Assembly (NCBI GenBank): GCA_015057425.1
Contig: SVEL01000013.1
Coordinates: forward strand, 1 to 64,000
DNA length: 64,000 nt
Source: Lachnospiraceae bacterium
Lineage (GTDB): Bacteria > Bacillota > Clostridia > Lachnospirales > Lachnospiraceae
Direction: 5' to 3'
Positions 6,447-14,344 of this stretch are shown piece after piece. Both the position numbers and the translations under genes were made by a program. The notes below the pieces were generated by a model, which ran no database searches, was not told where the DNA came from, and saw only the letters and a program-made list of their open reading frames with translations. Numbering within the stretch: position 1 is the first letter of the stretch; each line of letters starts with the position of its first letter.

Positions 6447-7730
6447 TTAAGATATTTTCCAATATTCGCTGTATTCTCTTAAATATGTTGAGAATGGCTT
6501 ACCATAATTATCTATATAGCAAGGATATCCATCTTCATCATACCCCGGAGCAGTTACAAGTGAACACCATTCGTCGTATCTTTGATTCATATCATCTTTC
6601 ATTAGCTTTCTTTCATCATCATTTAATGGTTCGTATCTTACAGCAAATTCCTTAAATAACGGTATTATTTTTTCTGCCGACTCTTTTATATCTCCGGCAT
6701 ACTCTGTAGCTACAACACATATGATTAAGCTTCCGTGTGAATCACAGGCCAAACCTATTCCAACATATTTTCTATCTTCTTCATACATCGATGTACAATG
6801 TACAAGAATTTCTCCTGCAGTAGCATTATGTAACAAGGCTTTATAATAGTCTAAGGACATTTTATATCCTTCTTTTGTGCCATAATAATCGTACATAAAT
6901 GAAAATGAGCAATATGATTGAGGATCCGGATTACTCGTATAAGAATAAGGAGAAAATACTCCTATACATGATTCTGAACCCATTATAAAACATTCGCAAC
7001 TATGTGCTGCGTGAGACGGCCAACTATCCATAGCCATAATATTAGCCTGTATCTGTGCAAATTCATCTAAGTATTCATTTCTTTCAAGAGTCATACTATT
7101 GCTATTTTTTCTTTTTCTCTTTGCATCCAGTCCACTAAATATAAGTTCTTTGTACCATTCATCTACTTCCGTGTAACTATTCTCTTCCGGAATTTCCGGG
7201 ATAGGAATATCATACCACCATTCCGGGTAAATTGTTCCTTCTATTACAGGATACTTTTTTCCATTTTCTTCATAATATCCATTATATATAGTTTCTTTTT
7301 CTGTAGTTGTTTCTTCTTTTTTAGAAGTCTCCTTTGTGGTAGTATTTTGTTTTTTTGTAGTTGTTTCTTTTTGAACTGTTTCTTTATAAGGGGTAGTCTC
7401 TTCTACTTTCGATGTCTGCATTTCTGTTTCATATTCTTTTTCTAATATTGTTTCTTCTTCTATTAAAGTTTCTTTTTCAGTTATCGTTTCTCTACTCGTT
7501 TCAATAGTTATATGTTCTCTACTTGTTTCAACAGTTATATGTTCTCTACTTGTTTCAACAGTTTTGGTTTCTTCCTTTTCTATTGTAACTTCCAGCGAAG
7601 ATGAATCAATACCCGAACTCATATAAATTTCATTTTCTGTATTTTCTATTTTGCCTGTTTTACTACACCCAACTATTGTAATTATTAATAATGTAATAAT
7701 TATTGTAAATAAGCTCTGTCTATTTTTCAT
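6447..7730 (-). CDS. Lipoprotein with Thr/Glu stalk and CAP (SCP-like) domain
   Basis: The start is the ATG at 7728-7730: from there MKNRQSLF leads into a hydrophobic core and lipobox IVGCSK. An upstream in-frame ATG at 7817 falls in the promoter and is rejected. Residues about 25-160 are a repetitive stalk with three near-identical TVETSREHI units and Thr/Lys/Glu runs. The C-terminal half resembles CAP/SCP extracellular domains: LERNEYLDEFAQIQANIMA, a SWPSHAAH segment, a central GYKMSLDYYKALLHN and a terminal YVGIGLACDSHGSLIICV strand. CAP proteins are secreted and act variously as adhesins or enzymes; no activity is inferred. The gene has its own promoter (7788) and terminator. Confidence 0.65.
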   Translation of the reverse strand: MKNRQSLFTIIITLLIITIVGCSKTGKIENTENEIYMSSGIDSSSLEVTIEKEETKTVETSREHITVETSREHITIETSRETITEKETLIEEETILEKEYETEMQTSKVEETTPYKETVQKETTTKKQNTTTKETSKKEETTTEKETIYNGYYEENGKKYPVIEGTIYPEWWYDIPIPEIPEENSYTEVDEWYKELIFSGLDAKRKRKNSNSMTLERNEYLDEFAQIQANIMAMDSWPSHAAHSCECFIMGSESCIGVFSPYSYTSNPDPQSYCSFSFMYDYYGTKEGYKMSLDYYKALLHNATAGEILVHCTSMYEEDRKYVGIGLACDSHGSLIICVVATEYAGDIKESAEKIIPLFKEFAVRYEPLNDDERKLMKDDMNQRYDEWCSLVTAPGYDEDGYPCYIDNYGKPFSTYLREYSEYWKIS

Positions 7731-7787
7731 TATGAATATTATCCTTTCATATTTGATTCTATATGTAAAAATTTCTTCTTTTTTTAT

Positions 7788-7833
7788 ATTATAAGTATGT
7801 TCTATACAGAAAGTCAAATGTTTTTCTGTATAG
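7788..7833 (-). promoter_or_regulatory. Promoter plus CTATACAG palindrome upstream of the CAP-like lipoprotein
   Basis: Minus-strand TTGACT (7812-7817) and TATAAT (7788-7793) are 18 nt apart. The -35 region lies between inverted copies of CTATACAG at 7802-7809 and 7826-7833, an arrangement typical of a dimeric regulator site. A further CTATACAG is at 7889-7896. Confidence 0.55.
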
Positions 7834-7939
7834 CTTTTTTATAAAACTGCGTAAAATCAATGCTTTTCCCGACATGTATTTTGTTTAGCTATACAGAAAC
7901 ACAATTTTTTTCCATATACTCCTTTTGTTTATCATAAAA

Positions 7940-7967
7940 AAACTCCCCAATTTTCCATTGGAGAGTT
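7940..7967 (-). terminator. Terminator of the 8968/7978 gene pair
   Basis: AAACTCTCCAAT pairs with ATTGGGGAGTTT around a 4-nt loop and is followed by a T run on the minus strand. Confidence 0.8.
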
Positions 7968-7977
7968 TCTGTTTTGC

Positions 7978-8967
7978 TTACTTCAATATCAATACTATTA
8001 GATAACCGTCTGACGATTTTACTGTACACAACGATATACAAGTATACTTCTCATTTAATATTATTTTTTTTGCTTCTTCTGATTTATATATACTATTAAA
8101 AAAGCATTCCGAATATTCTTTATTATTATTTGCTAAATCATCCGGAATTACAGCTTGCAACATACTATATCCGGGATACAGCTGTTCTACTTCTTTATTA
8201 AGGGTGTAGTCGCTATTTATATATATATCGCCAGCTATTATTAAGGTAAACTTATTTAATTCAGAATCTTTATTTAATTCTTTTACGGAACTTTCTTTCC
8301 TTTCTTCATTAATATATTCTATAATATATTGACTTATTTCTTCATTTACTTCTAACCCTTTCGTTTTTTCATCATAGTATTTTTCTACAAATTGCTCTCT
8401 CTGTGTTAATTTTTTTGTAGTAATTTCTTCCGTAGTAATTTGTACTGTCGTATTTTTGTCTGCGGAATGTGTTTCTGTTGCAATATTTGTAGTAGATTCT
8501 AAAATCAGCTCATCTTCATTTAATTCAGACAATTTATAGTTTATTGGATCGTAACGATAATATTTAGCTTTATTATTATCATTATAGTAATAAATAGATT
8601 GTTCCGCATTATATAACATCAACTCATCGGGAAGTGGATTTTTGATATCGCTATCTCCCCACACATAATTACTACTGTCTTTTATAGCTATTCTTTTTTT
8701 ATATCCTTTTATGTTACCTGCTTCATCTGTCACTATGTAGATATTTTTTTCGCCCGGTTTTGGAATAAAGTTATCCGGGATACTTGTATTATCTATATAT
8801 TCAACGGTGGATGAATCTTCTTGCCATAAAGGATTTTTTTCTGATTGTTTTATTGTTTCATTTTCTTTTCTATTCTTAGGAGTTCTATCTATTGTAAAAA
8901 AAACAATTAAAAAAACAATAACCAATAAAAATAAAACTCCGCTTAATATTTTTATTTTCGTCTTCAT
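7978..8967 (-). CDS. Membrane-anchored extracellular protein with divergent CAP-like C-terminus
   Basis: The 329-residue product has an N-terminal signal anchor (KIKILSGVLFLLVIVFLIVFF, residues 4-24), a polar region with YYYNDNNKAKYYRYDP, a short Thr-rich linker (TTEEITTKK) and a C-terminal domain starting near residue 190. That domain begins ISQYIIEYINEERKESS followed by LNKDSELNKFTLI, which resembles the first helices of CAP domains, and ends in hydrophobic strands (CISLCTVKSS). The resemblance is weak. The start touches the stop of the upstream gene at 8968, so the pair is translationally coupled. Confidence 0.55.
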   Translation of the reverse strand: MKTKIKILSGVLFLLVIVFLIVFFTIDRTPKNRKENETIKQSEKNPLWQEDSSTVEYIDNTSIPDNFIPKPGEKNIYIVTDEAGNIKGYKKRIAIKDSSNYVWGDSDIKNPLPDELMLYNAEQSIYYYNDNNKAKYYRYDPINYKLSELNEDELILESTTNIATETHSADKNTTVQITTEEITTKKLTQREQFVEKYYDEKTKGLEVNEEISQYIIEYINEERKESSVKELNKDSELNKFTLIIAGDIYINSDYTLNKEVEQLYPGYSMLQAVIPDDLANNNKEYSECFFNSIYKSEEAKKIILNEKYTCISLCTVKSSDGYLIVLILK

Positions 8968-9822
8968 TTATTTCTCCTCTTGAACTGTTTGATTATGCAA
9001 AAGAAATCTTCCTGTATTAAGTCTAAAAATCTCTTTACTATATAAATCCTCAACTATATCTGCATTTATATCATAATGGAATACTGCAGCTGCTTTCATA
9101 TCTTGATAGTCTTCACAAATTAACCAATTATTATTTATTTCTTTTACCAATTCATCAATACTACAGTTTTCTATTTCTTTTTTTAAGCATATGGCATCCT
9201 TGGCCTCTTCCGCTTCTTCTTCTCTTAGTTTTGTTAATATAGCTATTCTTTCCTTGAATTGATTGTTTTCATTATATCCATTATATTCATCTGTTATATA
9301 TTCCGTTGCAGCAATGTCTGTTATTTCATTTTGGTAATCAAGCTCAAGTTCTCCCATTTCCATATAATAATCAATAGCTTCTTCTGACAATGGTTCTTCT
9401 ATGATTTCTTCTATATTTTCTTCTATTTCTTGAATTTCTTTTTTCTTATCATTCTCCTTTTTTGTTCTTCGACCTCTTTTTTTTTCTAATCCATATGTAT
9501 TATAAATGTAGGCTTCATAATCATTTAATATGCTTTCCATAAATTTCTTATCAAGATACTCGTTATCTAAAAACTCCTCAAATGAGTAATAGATTTTTCT
9601 TTCAAACCCATAATGAAGTTCAAAAATCTTAACAGCATCATTAACAGAAACCCCTTGTTCTTCTACAATTTCATCCAATTTGTTTATAAAGTCCTTAAAA
9701 CTGACTTCATGGTTAATCATCCAATGCAATATGTATTTATCATATGCTCTTTTTTGTATCATTTCTCTTAATGATTCTATTTGTTCCTCTCTCGGAGTTA
9801 AACCTTCTTTTATTGTTTGCAT
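8968..9822 (-). CDS. Acidic cytoplasmic protein of unknown function
   Basis: No signal peptide, membrane segment or familiar domain is visible in the 284 residues. The N-terminal 110 residues look helical (SFKDFINKLDEIVEEQG), followed by a basic patch EKKRGRRTKKENDKKK and then a long acidic, helical region (EEIIEEPLSEEAIDYYME). A C-terminal part carries WLICEDYQDMKAAAVFHY. It is co-transcribed with the membrane-anchored gene at 7978. The ribosome site GGAGG lies 32 nt before ATG but a perfect 7-bp hairpin in between brings it to a normal distance. Function cannot be assigned. Confidence 0.6.
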   Translation of the reverse strand: MQTIKEGLTPREEQIESLREMIQKRAYDKYILHWMINHEVSFKDFINKLDEIVEEQGVSVNDAVKIFELHYGFERKIYYSFEEFLDNEYLDKKFMESILNDYEAYIYNTYGLEKKRGRRTKKENDKKKEIQEIEENIEEIIEEPLSEEAIDYYMEMGELELDYQNEITDIAATEYITDEYNGYNENNQFKERIAILTKLREEEAEEAKDAICLKKEIENCSIDELVKEINNNWLICEDYQDMKAAAVFHYDINADIVEDLYSKEIFRLNTGRFLLHNQTVQEEK

Positions 9823-9831
9823 ATACTTTAC

Positions 9832-9860
9832 GGTATCTTTTTTACAGATACCTTCCTCCT
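9832..9860 (-). promoter_or_regulatory. Hairpin between Shine-Dalgarno and start codon
   Basis: GGAGG (9855-9859) is followed by GGTATCT, a 7-nt loop and AGATACC, then nine bases and ATG. Folding shortens the effective spacing from 32 to about 11 nt, so the stem may gate translation. Confidence 0.5.
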
Positions 9861-9876
9861 TTCTATTTAATAAATC

Positions 9877-9914
9877 AAAAAGAGCAATCGGTTTACACCA
9901 ACATTTGCTCTTTT
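9877..9914 (-). terminator. Terminator-like hairpin in the leader of the 8968 gene
   Basis: AAAAGAGCAA pairs with TTGCTCTTTT around an 18-nt loop and is followed by TTTTTGATTT. It lies downstream of TCATACTATA-type elements at 9916 and 9949, so it either ends sortase readthrough or works as an attenuator. Confidence 0.55.
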
Positions 9915-9915
9915 C

Positions 9916-9994
9916 GATAGTATGATAAGTAATAATAAATTGTACATATATAGTATGTATGATTTACTTAACCTACATAAAATCTTCTGTATAG
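9916..9994 (-). promoter_or_regulatory. TCATACTATA-type elements with upstream CTATACAG
   Basis: Minus-strand CTATACAG (9987-9994) is followed about 25 nt later by CATACATACTATATA (core 9949-9958), and a second TCATACTATC is at 9916-9925. The spacing repeats that seen before the sortase gene. Confidence 0.5.
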
Positions 9995-9997
9995 CTA

Positions 9998-10822
9998 TTA
10001 TGATATACTCTTTTTTCTAATACAATGCAATACTAATCGATTGCTTTTTGAACCTGCAGCGCATGTAGAAAGTGTCAGTATATAGTCTTCTGATGTTATA
10101 TCAGCTTTCTCAAATTGACATTTTATTTCTGATCTTTCAATACATTCATCTATATATGTTTTATAATCCTCATCCGAATTAAATGTAGCCTGATAAGTAA
10201 ATGTATCATTTACTTTAGTTTTATATATTGAGAAAACATAATAATAATATTTTTCTTCTCCTACCCAAACTGTAAAATATGGATATTCTGTCACATAATC
10301 ATGATTGTTATAATAATTTTTCAGAGAACCAAACATAGAATTATTTTTCATATTGTGTCCATACAATATTGCATGTTTTGAGTTCAAGCCTCCCACACAT
10401 CTATAATCAACAAATGGCGTACCGTTTATATTATATTTTTTATCAATCGTTTTCCTTAAATAATAATCATTGTCCTTGGACTGAACAATAGGATAATCTA
10501 TGTATCCGTTCCCTAAGTATATCCATCCCTGTGCGTCATTATTATAATCGTACAACGCCTGATAATCAAATTTATTATCTTCTTCAACTTTTTCATTTGA
10601 TTCATTCTCTATAACCGGCGATGTTTCTTTTTCTTCCGCAGTCGATTGTTCTTGAGTTATTAATTCAGAATTTTCTTCCAAAAAAAATTCACTCTTTGCG
10701 TCATCATATATTTTATTCCCTTGTTCATATCCTACTACTATACTAATTATGTTGTACAATGATATGATAAGCAAAATAAAACTTGTTGATATCATTAATA
10801 TTCTTACTGTTTTTTTATTCAT
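9998..10822 (-). CDS. Class B sortase
   Basis: The product is a membrane-anchored transpeptidase. Counting from the first in-frame ATG at 10828, residues 7-33 are hydrophobic (an N-terminal anchor), followed by an acidic Glu-rich linker and a sortase fold from about 88. The catalytic His158 lies in AILYGHNM, Cys256 in TLSTC and Arg264 in NRLVLHC, matching the class B pattern. Class B enzymes attach proteins with NPQTN-like signals to peptidoglycan or assemble pili. No gene in the visible element keeps a recognisable sorting signal; the nearby CnaB adhesin has lost its C-terminus. The ATG at 10822 is chosen because AAGGA lies at better spacing than for the ATG at 10828. Confidence 0.88.
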   Translation of the reverse strand: MNKKTVRILMISTSFILLIISLYNIISIVVGYEQGNKIYDDAKSEFFLEENSELITQEQSTAEEKETSPVIENESNEKVEEDNKFDYQALYDYNNDAQGWIYLGNGYIDYPIVQSKDNDYYLRKTIDKKYNINGTPFVDYRCVGGLNSKHAILYGHNMKNNSMFGSLKNYYNNHDYVTEYPYFTVWVGEEKYYYYVFSIYKTKVNDTFTYQATFNSDEDYKTYIDECIERSEIKCQFEKADITSEDYILTLSTCAAGSKSNRLVLHCIRKKSIS

Positions 10823-10849
10823 ATGCATTTATCCTTTCCTTTTTATACT

Positions 10850-10891
10850 TATAGTATGACAGATTTTTTTGAAAAAGTTTTTTCTGTATAG
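10850..10891 (-). promoter_or_regulatory. TCATACTATA / CTATACAG pair between sortase and ssb
   Basis: Minus-strand CTATACAG (10884-10891) precedes TCATACTATA (10850-10859) by about 25 nt. On the plus strand a separate TCATACTATTT at 10933-10943 lies upstream of ssb, so the intergenic region carries the motif in both directions. Confidence 0.5.
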
Positions 10892-11003
10892 ATAATAATT
10901 GCTGAATTTATTATTTTTTTTCATCTCATCTATCATACTATTTATGTATACAAAAAGACTAACGGAGTTTGATAAGCTTCGAATACGAAAGGAGATTTAC
11001 ATT

Positions 11004-11567
11004 ATGAACAAAGTTATACTTATGGGTAGATTAACAAGGGATCCTGAGATTAGATATACTCAGGCGGAAACACCGGTAGCAATTGCACGTTTTACTCTCG
11101 CTGTTGACAGAAGAAACAGAAATGCAAACAACGGAGAGGCAAATGCCGATTTTATTAATTGTGTTGCTTATGGCAGCGTAGCTACTTTTATTGAAAAGTA
11201 CGCATTTAAAGCTACTAAGCTTATAATTGAAGGTAGAATTCAAACAGGTAGCTATACAAATAAGGATAATCAGAAGGTTTATACAACAGATGTTATAATC
11301 GAAAACTGTGAGTTTGCTGAATCAAAATCAACTCAGACAGTGCCGGCATCTCAGCAGGCAATGCCACAGCAGACAGCTCCTCAGCAGGCGATGCCACAGC
11401 AGACAGCTCCTCAGCAGGCAGCACCACAGCAGACAGCATTTCAGCAGGTAATGCCACAGCAGACAGTACCACAGCAGGCAACATTTCAGCAGGTAGCATA
11501 TCCACCTCAGAATGATGGATTTATGAATATCCCGAATCTGGGCGATGATGAAGTTCCTTTTATTTAA
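11004..11567 (+). CDS. ssb: Single-stranded DNA-binding protein
   Basis: The product of 187 residues has the bacterial SSB OB fold: MNKVILMGRLTRDPEIRYT, FTLAVDRR, FINCVAYG, then LIIEGRIQTGSYTNKD. It ends with the acidic DDEVPFI tip that recruits repair and replication partners. Between them is a linker built from PQQTAPQQAM repeats, also visible as CAG-rich DNA repeats at 11346-11500, which makes it unusually Gln-rich. GAAAGGAG ten bases before ATG defines the start; upstream in-frame codons are not used. It is on the opposite strand to its neighbours inside the integrated element, so it is likely a second, element-borne SSB and not the main chromosomal copy. Confidence 0.93.
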   Translation: MNKVILMGRLTRDPEIRYTQAETPVAIARFTLAVDRRNRNANNGEANADFINCVAYGSVATFIEKYAFKATKLIIEGRIQTGSYTNKDNQKVYTTDVIIENCEFAESKSTQTVPASQQAMPQQTAPQQAMPQQTAPQQAAPQQTAFQQVMPQQTVPQQATFQQVAYPPQNDGFMNIPNLGDDEVPFI

Positions 11568-11590
11568 AAGGAAAGCATATTTTCAAAACA

Positions 11591-11620
11591 AAAAATCCCC
11601 TTCAAAAGAGGGGATTTTTT
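11591..11620. terminator. Bidirectional terminator between ssb and integrase
   Basis: AAAAATCCCC / GGGGATTTTT stem with a 9- to 10-nt loop, flanked by A and T runs, between convergent genes. Confidence 0.85.
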
Positions 11621-11659
11621 CTATGTATACGAATTACTTTATCATATAATAGTTAAAAA

Positions 11660-13060
11660 TTAGATATCATAAAATTCTTTATATATCAATCTATTTTCTA
11701 TTTTATTATTATTTACAATTATATGATTATTTATAGGAAGTTTTTTTATATTGTTTCCGTTAATATAACCGAGCATTCCTTCTTCTATCTCTATTATGTT
11801 TATATCATTTTCTTTTAATATTTGGGTTATTTCTTGTGCTGATGTTTCTATTATTGTTTTTGCCATTTCTTTTTTATCATCCCGGAATATACTAACCGCA
11901 GCCATTTTTTGTTGATTTAAAATATGAACATAAATATTTAATGTAGTCGATATATCTGCGTGTCCTAAAATTTCCGATACAATTTTTATATTAATACCTT
12001 CAGAAATTAAGTATGAACCAAAACTATGTCTAAGTGCATGAATACCACAATGTTGTACTTTGCATCCGGCATTTTTCAACATTCTTTCAAGTGTCCTGCT
12101 TACCCCACGTCTGTCGATAAAATTATCATTTTTTGTTAAAAATAAATAATCTGATTCTGATGTTCTTTCATTTCTCTCTTTTAAAAGCTGTAATATTTCT
12201 AAAGCTCTTGGTGCTATTGGGATGCTTCTATTACTTGATTGAGATTTTGTAGTATTACTATCTATTATTTTTTTTGTATTATTATCATTGTCTCTTACTT
12301 TTATAATTGAATGTGTTACATTAATAATATTTTGGGCTGTATTTATGTCCTTCCACTGTAATGCAAGACATTCACTTATACGCATCCCAGTATACATAAC
12401 TAACATTATGACATACATATTTATCCCATATTTTTCTTGTTCCACGCTATTTCTAAATTCTATATATAACTTATCTATATCGTCTTTATCTAAAAATTTA
12501 ATTTCTTTCTTCTTTGTAATTACATTATTTTCTGAAGGTATAACACATGACTGTATAATATTATAACTTATCTGTTTGCTTTCACTTAAATACTTATAAA
12601 ACAAATTAATAACCACCATTATTCTTTTTATTGTACTTCTGGAATAACGCTTTTCTTTTACCATATATAAAATGAAATTATCAAGATTTTCTTTCTTTAT
12701 TTGCGAGATTATTGTATTACCCAAGAAAGTATCTTTTATCGCATAATTTGCAAGATCTTTATACGATTCAATACTTACTGTTCCCGATTTACTTCCATCC
12801 ATTGGCTTTATATTGTCTAACCAATATATTATTCCATCATATAATGTTTCTTTTGTTAAATTAGACGGTTCAACCACCACATTGTCCTTATTTTTTATTT
12901 CATAAAGTCTTCTTTTTTCTTTTATTTCACGTTCTGTTTTACCGTAAAAAATTTTGGGTGATTTTTTCCACGGATAACTTATTCTGAAGTATTTATATTC
13001 TATTCCGTTTATTTTTCTAACTCCCCAATTTCCATCCCCATTTTTTCTTCTTTTTGCCAT
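11660..13060 (-). CDS. Phage-type tyrosine recombinase (integrase)
   Basis: The 466-residue product has an N-terminal arm-binding region (GVRKINGIEYKYFRISYPW), a SAM-like core-binding domain around 90-180, and a catalytic domain with MYTGMRISECLALQW (catalytic Arg), HALRHSFGSYL (His-x-x-Arg) and ILGHADISTTLNIYVH containing the nucleophile Tyr. Such enzymes integrate prophages and conjugative elements, often at tRNA 3' ends. The tRNA 3' fragment about 240 bp upstream of its start fits an attachment site beside int. AGGAG six bases before ATG supports the start. The C-terminus extends about 65 residues past the catalytic Tyr with an Ile/Asn-rich tail. Confidence 0.92.
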   Translation of the reverse strand: MAKRRKNGDGNWGVRKINGIEYKYFRISYPWKKSPKIFYGKTEREIKEKRRLYEIKNKDNVVVEPSNLTKETLYDGIIYWLDNIKPMDGSKSGTVSIESYKDLANYAIKDTFLGNTIISQIKKENLDNFILYMVKEKRYSRSTIKRIMVVINLFYKYLSESKQISYNIIQSCVIPSENNVITKKKEIKFLDKDDIDKLYIEFRNSVEQEKYGINMYVIMLVMYTGMRISECLALQWKDINTAQNIINVTHSIIKVRDNDNNTKKIIDSNTTKSQSSNRSIPIAPRALEILQLLKERNERTSESDYLFLTKNDNFIDRRGVSRTLERMLKNAGCKVQHCGIHALRHSFGSYLISEGINIKIVSEILGHADISTTLNIYVHILNQQKMAAVSIFRDDKKEMAKTIIETSAQEITQILKENDINIIEIEEGMLGYINGNNIKKLPINNHIIVNNNKIENRLIYKEFYDI

Positions 13061-13297
13061 GATTTTCTCCTATTTATTGAATTTTGCTTTATTCTCCTGT
13101 ACAATTATATTATTATAATACATATTTAAAGTAAATATCTTTTTACACATTTTTTCTACTTTTTTTACACAGATTAAAATACGAATATATTATTTTTTAT
13201 TCTTATATTTACGACGTAATACGATTTTAATTTATTTAAATTTACAGTATCTACTGAATTTTCTTTATTTTTTGTATCTTTTTATCTTAAAATTGGT

Positions 13298-13338
13298 AGT
13301 GAGGAGGTCACGGGTTCGATTCCCGTTAACAGCTTTCA
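13298..13338 (+). other. Attachment-site candidate: tRNA 3' fragment (T-arm plus acceptor strand)
   Basis: GGTC, then ACGGG TTCGATT CCCGT (a perfect T-arm with canonical loop), then TAACAGCT form the 3' end of a tRNA. The sequence before it has no complementary acceptor strand or cloverleaf 5' half, so the tRNA is incomplete. With the integrase on its left and a terminator on its right, this is the expected attR of an element that entered at a tRNA 3' end. The isoacceptor is not determined. Confidence 0.75.
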
Positions 13339-13345
13339 CGAATGC

Positions 13346-13478
13346 ACCGAGACGTGCAAAAATAAAAAGACTAAGGTGATTTTGGGAGCTTGCTCACATA
13401 AATCCGCTTAGTCTTTTTTATTTTTATAGGGCTTTAGCCCGTGATGAGTAACCGCAGGTTACGAATCGCACGCCTCGG
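13346..13478. repeat. Inverted repeats flanking the tRNA terminator
   Basis: ACCGAGACGTGC just after the tRNA fragment recurs as the inverted near-copy GCACGCCTCGGT at about 13468-13479. Between them are the terminator, a GGGCTTTAGCCC hairpin and GTAACC GCA GGTTAC. Together they can fold into one large structure. The stretch 13061-13297 before it holds no gene that I can see. Confidence 0.45.
13364..13419 (+). terminator. Terminator of the interrupted tRNA gene
   Basis: AAAAAGACTAAG pairs with CTTAGTCTTTTT, with further inner pairing GATTT/AAATC and GAGC/GCTC. It lies about 26 nt after the tRNA 3' end and would be the native tRNA terminator. Confidence 0.75.
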
Positions 13479-13502
13479 TTATTGTTTTTATTTTTATACC
13501 CC

Positions 13503-14330
13503 TTATTTTTTTATTTCCATTTCCGGCATATATCCCGGATTTTCCCACATATATAGCATCAATTCCTTAAATTCCTCATCCAAAGGATCATCAATTCCCT
13601 CGTATTTGAAAGCAGCTTCCCTTACATAATATGCCATTATATTAGATTCCGTAAAACTATATCTTCCTATACAGTCCGGATATTCTAATGCATAAATTGC
13701 ATTTTCTTTTATAACTTCTTTTAAATCACTAATGCCCTTCCATCCATCTTGAATTACTAAACCATTTGCAATAAGAACGTCATAACATTCATCTGCAGTC
13801 ATATCCCTTAAACAAACATGTTCTTCTACAGATGTTATCTTGTCTTTTTCTACATCTTTAATGTCAGCAATTGTCTGTTGACTTTCTCCATAAAACAGCT
13901 GTTTTATTTCAGCGTCTACCGGATCTTCAATACCCTCATATTTTAGCACAATGTCTCTTATCATGAGTGCTAAATTTTCTGATTCAGTATAACTATACCA
14001 ACTCAAACAATTCGGATTTTCCAAAACACTGTCAACAATCCTCTTTACGAATGCTTCTTTACCTTCATAATCTTTAAAACCTTCTGGTATTTCAAGTCCG
14101 TATTCTACAAGTGTATCAAAACATTCTTTTTCTGACATATCCTTCAGACTCACACGGTTCTGCACCAAATCATTAGCATATTTAGTTGTTTTACAATCTA
14201 CTATGCCTGTATCTAAAATCTTTTTTGTTCCGGACTTTTTATCTTCCTCTGCTTCACTTGCTAATGCTCCCAAAGGTAGAATTAGAATCACTATAACAAA
14301 TAGGCAACCTAATCTCTTAATGTTCTTCAT
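13503..14330 (-). CDS. Secreted protein with two copies of an uncharacterised ~75-residue domain
   Basis: A signal peptide (RLGCLFVIVILILPLGALA) precedes two related domains. The first runs from DMSEKECFDTLVEYGLEIPEGF to DIVLKYEGIEDPVD and the second from DMTADECYDVLIANGLVI to AAFKYEGIDDPLDEE. Both share M-x-x-x-E-C-[FY]-[DN], a GL-I-x-[DE]-G[FWY] turn, a [NS]YT/SFTES-like motif and a closing KYEGI[DE]DP. A third copy is in the neighbour gene at 14345. I do not recognise the family. GGGAG before ATG sets the start, and the 14-nt gap to the upstream gene indicates an operon. Confidence 0.65.
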   Translation of the reverse strand: MKNIKRLGCLFVIVILILPLGALASEAEEDKKSGTKKILDTGIVDCKTTKYANDLVQNRVSLKDMSEKECFDTLVEYGLEIPEGFKDYEGKEAFVKRIVDSVLENPNCLSWYSYTESENLALMIRDIVLKYEGIEDPVDAEIKQLFYGESQQTIADIKDVEKDKITSVEEHVCLRDMTADECYDVLIANGLVIQDGWKGISDLKEVIKENAIYALEYPDCIGRYSFTESNIMAYYVREAAFKYEGIDDPLDEEFKELMLYMWENPGYMPEMEIKK

Positions 14331-14344
14331 AGTACAACTCCCTT

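Noticed and set aside
11346-11505. CAG-rich repeats in ssb as a separate repeat element or frameshift
   Set aside because: They encode the Gln/Pro linker in frame and the conserved DDEVPFI tip follows, so the gene is intact.
13298-13338. Complete tRNA gene
   Set aside because: Only the T-arm and 3' acceptor strand are present; no matching acceptor 5' strand, D-arm or anticodon arm lies upstream.
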